Origin: Chiridota heheva
Lineage: Eukaryota; Echinodermata; Holothuroidea; Apodida; Chiridotidae
Length of the DNA: 64,000 nucleotides
NCBI GenBank assembly: GCA_020152595.1
Contig: JAIGNY010000456.1
Coordinates: 1,323,001-1,387,000 of the forward strand
Reading direction: 5' to 3'
The position numbers and the translations under genes are program-made. Of the stretch, positions 56,523 through 64,000 are shown in pieces (position 1 is the first letter of the stretch; each line of letters opens with the position of its first letter). The notes beneath the pieces are model-generated. The model searched no databases, was not told where the DNA came from, and worked only from the letters and a program-made list of their open reading frames with translations.

Positions 56523-57473
56523 TTATAAACATACGATAACCTCGTTTGCTCTTCCTTTGCGCACATTTTTGCCTGTTTTCTCCAATTGCTTCCATTTGTC
56601 TTTTAAATTTCCCATGGTCTGTTTATGGGAAATAATGTAAACATTCCTACAACCTCTTGAGATGTACTCTGTGTCGAATCGCGGATCATGCTCTCTGATC
56701 ACGTCCACGGGAGCTAGCCACGTCCCTAACGACACATCCTCTCCATTATATTTCTTTAAATACGGAGCATTTCTTGCTATAAAATGAATTAAATCGGCAG
56801 AAAGGACATATCCACCTCCTAATGCATATGGAATGTATCTATCGCACAAATGCCAATCCGTCTCCGCATATTTTCCTCGCGTATGTGCGTGCGCTCTTCC
56901 GTCAAAGAAGCCCCAATACAACTTCTCGCTGCTCTTTCCTTTAAGCTCTCTAACCATCGCGTCCAATCTGACAAAAGAATCATCATCTACTTTCAGAAAA
57001 TATTGAAAATCTACATTATTATCGGCCCATACGATCATCTCTAGTAGCTTAGTGGTAAGACTCTTGAAGTTATCTTCTACTTTGGGCAAGATAAGTAAAT
57101 CACCGTGCTTCCTGTTTTCCGCCTCGAGTGTCCTCATTTGTTCCGTGCTCAAACCCACCGAACCTAAAACAAACCTCACCGATATTTCCGACGTCCTTTT
57201 CCGGAGCCACGTTTGTCTCAGGACATCTCTCCTTGTAAGCAAAGGCGGAGCTGACATAATAAACACGATTAAAAACGCATTGTGGTCCTTCTTCACGGCT
57301 GTTATTTGTTCCTTGTTAGATGCATCTGACATTCTTGGGTTTATGTTGGAATTAGTTTGGCATGGGGGGCTGGTTGGGTTACATCTTGCTAGATAAAGCA
57401 CCACTACAATGAAAGACAATACTGGAATGAGGAGTAGCAGTACACTCTTATGAAAGCGACTCTTTCTGGCCAT
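56523..57473 (-). CDS. B3GALT6: Beta-1,3-galactosyltransferase 6 (galactosyltransferase II), single exon
   Basis: The enzyme adds the second galactose, in beta-1,3 linkage, to the Gal-Xyl-Ser core of the proteoglycan linker in the Golgi, using UDP-galactose. The 316-residue product is a type II membrane protein. It has a short basic N terminus (MARKSRFHK), one membrane segment at about 10-28, a stem, and a GT31 catalytic domain. Visible motifs are RRDVLRQTWL (about 81-90) and KVEDNFKSLTTK (131-142). The metal-binding FLKVDDDSF (159-167, DDD at 163-165) follows, then LYWGFFDGRAH and YALGGGYVLSADLIHF. EDVSLGTWLAPVDV (about 245-258) and EHDPRFDTEYISRGC come last. Their order and spelling match B3GALT6 rather than other B3GALTs. 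I start at the ATG at 57473, because the open frame upstream has no ATG and may include an acceptor (TTTCACCTACAG) of a 5' untranslated intron. Length is close to the family norm. No breaks seen. Confidence 0.94.
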   Translation of the reverse strand: MARKSRFHKSVLLLLIPVLSFIVVVLYLARCNPTSPPCQTNSNINPRMSDASNKEQITAVKKDHNAFLIVFIMSAPPLLTRRDVLRQTWLRKRTSEISVRFVLGSVGLSTEQMRTLEAENRKHGDLLILPKVEDNFKSLTTKLLEMIVWADNNVDFQYFLKVDDDSFVRLDAMVRELKGKSSEKLYWGFFDGRAHAHTRGKYAETDWHLCDRYIPYALGGGYVLSADLIHFIARNAPYLKKYNGEDVSLGTWLAPVDVIREHDPRFDTEYISRGCRNVYIISHKQTMGNLKDKWKQLEKTGKNVRKGRANEVIVCL

Positions 57474-57696
57474 GACAGTGAAAAGGGAGCTCGTTTGGGA
57501 AATGCTTGGAGTCTGTAGGTGAAACAAAATACAGTCACACTATTATAGTGGTTGAGCAATAGTGAGAAACACATGGAACTTTGGGGAAACACTTTCACTC
57601 ATACTATCATAGAAATCAAGTAAAATACTATTCATGAAAGAGATCTGCAATTGTACATTGTACTGTTGTTATGGAATATTACATATTTAGTCACAT

Positions 57697-58367
57697 CAGT
57701 GGTGTAAACTCAGTGGGGCTACACTGGGGCAGAGCCCATGGCCTCCGACCCCAAGGGGGCCTCCTACAAAATAAAAATAGATAAAAAATTCCCAACAAAC
57801 TAAGAAAGTTTTTTTTATTTATCATTCAGTCGAGACCCTCAAAGTTCTCGATAAATTGACCTGGGGTCCCTTGATCAATACAAATATGTCCCCTTATCGT
57901 TTCTTTTGACTGAGGTCCCTAGTCAGTCTAAACAGATGATAAAAGTCAATATAGGCCTCTATGCCTGCCTGCATCCAAAACAAACATATCAGAAATACGG
58001 AGATATAGAAGCCTGGGCCTGCGATTGTTGTCTATTTAGATTGAGTTCCTAGTCTAAATTGAAGAGAGGGGCTCTGATTCATTCATTTACATTAGGACTT
58101 TGAAAAGCAGCGGGGCCAAAAAAATAAAGGTCAAAACACAATTTTGAAAAAAGAAAATTTCTTCATGCAAAAAAACATTTTAGTCGACAAGTTGCATAAT
58201 AATACCCTTAAATTGCTATGAAATTTTACGTTTAAATAGCTGAAATCGCATTGGCAGCAGTGAACCACAGTCCCTAGCCCTAAGCGTAATAGACAATCGC
58301 TCTGCTGGCAGTGAGGGGCCTCTGGCCCCAAATTGCTAGATGCTATGACTTCGGCATTATGCCACTG
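57697..58367. mobile_element. hAT-type MITE, 671 bp, perfect 8-bp duplication, just upstream of B3GALT6
   Basis: AGTCACAT flanks both ends (57689-57696 and 58368-58375). The ends read CAGTGGTGTAAACTCAG and, complemented, CAGTGGCATAATGCCGAAG. No coding content. The element begins 224 bp upstream of the B3GALT6 start codon. Confidence 0.88.
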
Positions 58368-58659
58368 AGTCACATAAATTTGTTTTACTTATTTATCAAG
58401 TCGGCTTATTTACAGGCGGGGGAGGGGAGGAGGTTGTGTTTTCTCAGCAAAATTTCCCATGAATTTGGTGCACCCACTATACCCCCTTCCCTAGAGGCCT
58501 AATTTATATGCTGCGGCCTCCTCCTCACCCCTCTTTAGAGGCTCAAGGGATTTCACCTTCCTAATTGCAAGCTTTCTTTCCAGTTGCAAGGTAAAATTAG
58601 GAAAGTGTTAACATAAAATTGAAAATATAAATAAAAAAATAAATCACTTGTAAAATTAT

Positions 58660-58920
58660 TGAAAATTTTGGTAAAAGATTGCAACCTTTTCCGAAAATCA
58701 AAGAAAATTGCCCCAAAAGCTTCTCAGTCAAAGAAATTACCTGAAATTAGAAGAAAATTGCCTGAAAATAGAAGAAAATGATAGAAATGTTTCAAAAATA
58801 GAAAAAATTTACCTGAAATTGAAAAAAAGTTTCTCAAAAATCGAAGAAAACTTCCCGAAAATGGAAGAAAATTTCCTGAAAATAAAGTAAATTTCCCAAA
58901 AATTGAAGATTTCCCACAAA
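58660..58920. repeat. Purine-rich degenerate tandem repeat
   Basis: Short units of the type gaaaattgcctgaaaatagaa recur with strong strand asymmetry (A/G-rich plus strand). A matching array is at 59860-60240. Open frames on the minus strand rich in Phe and Ser come from it. Confidence 0.8.
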
Positions 58921-59095
58921 TTGATGATTTCCTGATTAACAGCAACGTTTGATAGCAATTTTGGGTTCTTGCTCCGTGTAATTTTAATGTATTTCTCTAT
59001 AAATTTAAAAGAAAAGTCTGCCAAAATTGGTCAAAATGGCTAATCTCCACTCAAACTATCGAAATGATTTAATTTTGGGTGACTAAGGGTACCAA

Positions 59096-59740
59096 TGTAG
59101 AGGAAAATGTGTGCAAAAGCAATCTGGTCATTAGTGTTAGGCTGTGTAGAAAAAACCTCAAATTTGGTTGAATTTTGATTCTTATTTAAAAACTCTCACA
59201 TCCCTGATCATGAAACTCTTAAAATTACAAGAAAAATTCCCTGCAAAAAATATTAAAAAACTTTCCTTTGAACTGGGGTGCAGATTCGGGGATAATTTGA
59301 GGCACTTTTTGAGGTCTTAAAAATGAAGTTCCAGTTGTTTTTTTATCACCAAAATCAACTTATTAAATCATACTATTTATATCTGATCAGGAACAAATCT
59401 GAAATTTGAGGTGAAAATACCCTTTCAAAAATATTAATAAGTAAGTCATGTATGACTGTTAGTAAGTCATTTATTATATATTTGATGGAGGGTGCAAACA
59501 AATGGCTGTTTTAAGTCTAACAAGGTTTTCTAAACAGCTTGAAATTTTCTCTGATTTTGCAAGCAAGGAGATGAAGTTTTTGAACATTTTTTGCAGGGAA
59601 TGGATTGTTAATTAATTTATCTTGCAATTTTAAGAATTTCATGACAAGGGATACAAGAGTTTTTAAATAAGAATCCGAATTCAACAAAATTTGAGGTTTT
59701 TCCTACTGTATACAGTCTAATGCACTTGTCAGCAGGGTAG
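59096..59740. repeat. Large inverted repeat between two purine-rich arrays
   Basis: The left arm (about 59096-59280) contains CAAATTTGGTTGAATTTTGA, TTCTTATTTAAAAACTCT and AAATTCCCTGCAAAAAATAT. The right arm (about 59570-59740) contains their complements, such as AGAGTTTTTAAATAAGAATC and ATTTTTTGCAGGGAAT. About 290 bp separate the arms. It looks like a MITE with long inverted ends or a local palindromic duplication. Confidence 0.75.
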
Positions 59741-59859
59741 GAAGATATTTGACATTTTGGGAGAATGCAGATTTGATTTTTGTCCCAACAAACCTAAAAA
59801 AATGTGTGAGTCTCTTCTCATGGTGAAACTATTTGTAAGGGGTGGGGTTATAAAATTAT

Positions 59860-60240
59860 TGGAAATTTCGGTAAAGTTTCCTGGAAATTGACAAAAATTC
59901 CACGAAAATGAACAAAATATCCCAAAAATGAAGATAATTTCCTAAAAATTTTCGAAAAGTGAAAACAATTTCATGAAAATGAAGAAAATTTACAAAAATC
60001 AAAGCAAATTTTAACAAAAACTGAAACAAATTTCACAAAAAATGATGCAAATTCCCAAAACTCAAGAAAAAATCCTGAAAATGATGGATATTTCCAGAAA
60101 ATTTGAAAATTGAAAGAAAATTCCTGAAAATGAACAAAATCTTCCCAAAATGAAAGAAATTTCCCCAAAATTACTGAAATTTCCAGCAAAGTGATAAAAA
60201 AATTCCCGAAAATGATGACAATTTCCCAAACATTTAAGAA
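59860..60240. repeat. Second purine-rich degenerate tandem repeat
   Basis: Units such as aatttcctgaaaatgaagaa and aatttcccaaaaatgaag repeat with 13-18-bp spacing. Same composition as 58660-58920 on the other side of the inverted repeat. Confidence 0.78.
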
Positions 60241-61599
60241 AATTGAAGGGCCGTTATGCAACGAATATGTATTATCAGCGAAACAACAAACTTTTTCTGC
60301 CGATGGCTATCAATTTCTTTCCTTACCTAGCAAACACGAAAACTTAGTTTTCCGTATTAAGGAGATGATCTTGAATCAAATGAGTAAAACTTATTGCTAG
60401 AAATGTGTCCAAAATGTTATTTCCTCGAAGTTCTGGCTCCGTGATTTCTTAAAGTAAAATTCCTGTGTAGAACTAAGTTTTCTTCGCTAAGCATTGTTAC
60501 GCGTATGTGAGTATCAACACGGGTGAGAAAATTTCACGGGCATTTTTCATGGGCGTATATTAGGCGCAGGAATTGGATTCCACTGTTTCAGCGTTGCAAT
60601 TGTAACACCATAACACCATATGCGATGCGTACGTAAGCGCCACAAGCGTAAGATATTTAAAATATTGCGCATGGTAATTTAGAGGTGCAAAACGTTTTAT
60701 TTGTGTACATGTGCCGGCATAACATGGATTCTTCAGTGTTTTACAATTTTGAAAAAAAAATTAGAACAAATTTGTTTTTTCTTTCTTCTGTCTTTCAAAT
60801 TTTGACCATTTATTGTTGTTGTTTCTTTACGATTTTTACAACTGCAACTGGAAACAAACTGAAGTAAATGTGTTTAATTTTTTCATTGGGGTTGATTTTG
60901 ATATCGAAAATAAAGGCTCCTAGAAAAAATTGTGAACTTTTTTTCGAGATGTTTTAAATTCCATTGACTTTTGTTTAGTGTGTGGTGCAACTTTTTCAAT
61001 GAACATGGGCACATACTCAAATGGGTAGATCTGCTCTATTTGGGTATGTGGACGCGTATTAGTCCGGAAGTAGATAATATAAGAAAAAATATTTTCTGTA
61101 GCTAGCATCATTAACTTTAACAACCCACTGTACACATAACAAATGTCTAATAGTAAATACACATGTACAGAGGGTCCTATATACAGGCCTAATGTTAGGC
61201 CTACCACCAGAATGAATCTTCATACTCCAACTCATTCACTCTGAATCTCTGATTTAGAATATGAACGATTACATACATAAAAATTGTACACGTTTAAGAA
61301 AAGTCAATGGGCTTCAATGTGTATTTTTATAAAAAGTTGCCCAGAAATTCTGGGCAACTTGATTTTCGGAATGAAGACTTCCATATTTTAACCTGATAAT
61401 CAGCACACGGAAACTTTGTAAATATCGTAAACTCACAATTGCTTTCCTAAAAGGATACATTTATTGTTCAAAAATAAAGTTTTGACAGATTTTCTGTGAA
61501 CGTCTTGACAAAAATGTGATACGCATGTAAGCACTTTCCCAGCCTATAAGATAGGATGCTTGCATAAGAAATTGATTGACAAAATTTGAGTGCATATCT
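60241..61599. other. No gene seen; contains a 27-bp palindrome
   Basis: At 61334-61360 the sequence AAGTTGCCCAGAA, A, TTCTGGGCAACTT is a perfect inverted repeat with a one-base centre. The rest is AT-rich with no recognised coding. It may hold the far end of repeat block A. Confidence 0.5.
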
Positions 61600-63212
61600 C
61601 GTCCAGTTGAGCCATTAGAAACAGCAATTTTTCCTTCTCACTCAAACACACACATCCATCTGCTGTCACTGACGTAGGATAAAGGACATTTCATTATGTA
61701 ATGATGGCCTAAATTATCAAAAAAAGTCAAGGTCACATGACTCACATTGGGTTCACAACTGATAAATATTTACGAGCCTAAACTTTAACTTAAGGCTATG
61801 ATGTTACAAAAGTTGATTTCCGTTCCGCGAAAGGGTGTGAAAAATTTATATTTTCTTATAGTATTCGTATTCAAATGTATAATATGCGATTGTTAATGCA
61901 CAAAAAAAGAGATTAAAGAAACAAATGAAAGGTCTAGGTAGATTCTTTTTACCAGATATCACTAAAAATAGGCTATTGAATCAGAATGTGTTTTAGTGCG
62001 ATTGCTTGTTAATTTTATGCCCCATTGTAAAGACTTGCAAGAGTGATTTTTAATCTTTTTTTGTTGACGTTTCAATCATGTAGCTATTTGAAAACAACAT
62101 TTTGCATATTGTTTTAAAGGATCTTCAAATTTTCCTAATGAATAAAAGCAAAAGCCAAAGCGCGCCATTAGATGCACAAATTTAGGAGACCCTCAAACTT
62201 GAACAAATACGCTCGAGTTTTGTTATAATTTGTTATCGTTTGACTTTTTCACGGGAGAGTTTCTTTTTTATTCATCACGGTTAGAAAGATGAGAAGTTTA
62301 GTGACACCTTTAAAGAATTTTTAAAGGTACTGTAAGTTGTCGTTTTTTAACAAAATTGTCTCCATTTTCTTTCTTAAGTGCACAAAACTAGATTACCTCT
62401 AGTGAGATAACATCTCCCTCTGTATGCCCTACATGCTACGCACTACATGCAATACAGAGTGAGACTCCGTCCTATCTGTTTTAACGTGGAAATCGCCTCA
62501 GTCCTAAAATCGTGACTACACCTATTCACGTCACCTGTTACATTGTAATTATTGTACTTACAGCACATAAAAATATATACTTAACTTCTCCTGTTATTGC
62601 TTTTATTCTTGTAAGTAATTAAAACATGTCAGTAATCTAAAAAGATTAGAAAATGGGTAAAAATGTAAGCCAATATTGTACACTCCTTTCACTTCAACCG
62701 TACGCTCTTTTAATTTTTTTTTTTTGAACAAGGGCGCACAACACCGATACGCGTACTAATAAATATTACGCCAGCGAACTCGACACACGCATTTAACATT
62801 TACGCTACGCTGGCATTGCTGATGTTTGATAGAATTTAAAATAGTTAGGTACATTCACTTCGGCGCACACGATTGTGAGAAGGTAACAACCGAGGTAGGT
62901 GAAAGTTTCTTCCTTTTACGGGTTTTCGTACATAGTTATTGAATGTATTTTTATATGCCCAAGCTTTTAAGATTAAGAGTTACATACTAGAAGCTTTCTT
63001 AGTTATGTAGCCCTAATTTTTCAGGTTAAAATGAATGAGGCAAAAAAGTACAAATTTCTTGGAAAATGTTCGCAAAACAGGAGTGCGTCGCAAGTATGCT
63101 GCGGAGCAACTATGCTGAGTCAATGTAGCGGTTTCCATTTTTATATGCATAGGATGATGTCTGACCTATGGTCAGATGTTTATCTGACTAGGTTCCCCCA
63201 TGCTACAAGATT
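61600..63212 (-). repeat. Inverted copy of the large dispersed repeat, blocks A, C and B from left to right
   Basis: On the minus strand the order is B (63212-62790), C (62780-62395) then A (62390-61600), each joined directly to the next. The left copy has A, then B, then C, with insertions between. The junctions seen here (CAGCGTAGCGTAAAT into GTTAAATGCG, and GATGTTATCTCACTAG into the GTGCACTTA word) define the uninterrupted element. No transposase was recognised. Confidence 0.8.
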
Positions 63213-63559
63213 AAATTTCTAATACATAGGTTGATCAGAACCCTATGAGAGAAGATTTGAAACTTTGGGAGACACATTTTGGCTAATATGAATGTTAATA
63301 GTGTCTGAAAAGATTCAAAATGAAATGGCAAGACGGGCAGTCCCTTTGCACAAATTCAAATGTTAATAAAAAAGACTCAGTCTGCGGTCACACTCAAGTT
63401 CCAAAACAAATATAGGCCTAGGCCTATATTAACATAAATAGTGATTAACATCAATAAAGAAAACTCACGAAAGAAACATATTTATGTTGTCTATGAAGGT
63501 CAAAGTTCTGCAACGTGGCAAACATGGTTTCATCTAAAACCGCACGTTAAATTTGATCA

Positions 63560-63960
63560 GGACTGCAAAGTTGTAAGTGACCTATCGGGTTAATCTAGGG
63601 ACGTGTGAGCCGACCTTACCGGCTGTTCTTACCTGTCAAAACGGTAACGTTCGAAGATCCAGAGCGAGCGAATGAAGCCTACTCAATATTTACCATTTCT
63701 GAAACTCGTGCCTGCTGGAAAATCGTAAAACCTAGAGACTTAAATTATTTGTAAAACAGATTCACGAAGGAAAGAATGACACGTGAAACAGAAAAGTAAT
63801 TTCTCGGCCACACAGAACAAGTTGCTTTCCCCCAACCTTTTCGCACTGCACCGGAAGTAAATTGTAATTTTGTAAACGTGAATCGAACGCGACGTAAACG
63901 AAGCCAAAAAAAAACAAAAACAGCTGACCAGTCAGTTCCCAGCAATCGTGTTGATGGTAG
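63560..63960. other. CpG-richer end segment with an ETS-type motif
   Basis: This part has more CpG than the preceding 10 kb, including CGAACGCGACGTAAACG. ACCGGAAGTAAA at about 63850 is a core ETS-type site as found in TATA-less promoters. It may be the promoter region of a gene outside the window. No coding exon is recognised in the window. Confidence 0.25.
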
Positions 63961-64000
63961 CACGGAACTAATTATTTTCCTAATGAAGCCTATGATGAAA

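Noticed and set aside
57474-57527. An 18-codon N-terminal extension of B3GALT6
   Set aside because: The extension begins without an ATG and follows a splice-acceptor-like TTTCACCTACAG. The ATG at 57473 gives the expected short basic N terminus before the membrane segment.
58724-60261. Phe/Ser-rich minus-strand open frames
   Set aside because: They are translations of the purine-rich degenerate arrays.

Overview
The window is metazoan nuclear DNA. It has spliced genes with GT-AG introns, single-exon Golgi enzyme coding, long AT-rich intergenic stretches and a very dense load of mobile-element relics. The recurrent TAGGCCTA-type words, the tRNA-derived SINE families and the kinds of hAT, piggyBac-like and non-LTR relics suggest a marine invertebrate deuterostome, most likely an echinoderm. 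That placement is an inference from sequence style; no database search was done.

Only two host genes can be supported. The first, on the plus strand at 15941-30302, is a four-exon gene for the 7SK snRNA methylphosphate capping enzyme (MEPCE, Bin3 family). All splice junctions can be read and the predicted product has 749 residues. Its introns of about 3.9, 2.3 and 5.9 kb are full of minisatellites, MITEs, a SINE and a LINE tail. Intron 3 also holds a partial copy of exon 3. The second, on the minus strand at 56523-57473, is an intronless gene for beta-1,3-galactosyltransferase 6 (B3GALT6, galactosyltransferase II of the glycosaminoglycan linker), 316 residues. The two genes act in unrelated processes: nuclear control of P-TEFb through 7SK RNA, and proteoglycan linker synthesis in the Golgi.

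Layout: 1-4.7 kb is AT-rich and holds a 40-bp array of tRNA A-box-like units and a decayed LINE reverse transcriptase. From 4.7 to 14.6 kb lie three blocks (A, B, C) of a large repeat that recurs inverted and in a different order at 61.6-63.2 kb. The left blocks are interrupted by a 670-bp hAT derivative, an unexplained 2.4-kb insertion, and a 4.2-kb hAT transposon with a perfect 8-bp target duplication. The hAT transposase reading frame is itself split by a TTAA-flanked piggyBac-like MITE. The MEPCE gene fills 15.9-30.3 kb. From 30.3 to 56.3 kb no host gene is visible. That stretch holds several hAT MITEs with 8-bp target duplications, SINEs, a long perfect-style hairpin, and several tandem arrays. 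Two arrays carry a transcription-factor-like word in nearly every unit: an octamer plus TAATTA type word at 43.2-44.3 kb, and a nuclear-receptor DR1 word at 53.5-54.75 kb. From 57.7 to 61 kb there is a hAT MITE just upstream of B3GALT6 and a large fold-back flanked by purine-rich arrays.

The most unusual material is in the repeats: the DR1 array, the octamer/homeodomain array, an AP-1-site-rich TIR element present in three copies, the permuted inverted repeat arms at the two ends of the window, and the nested transposons whose target duplications still show the insertion order.
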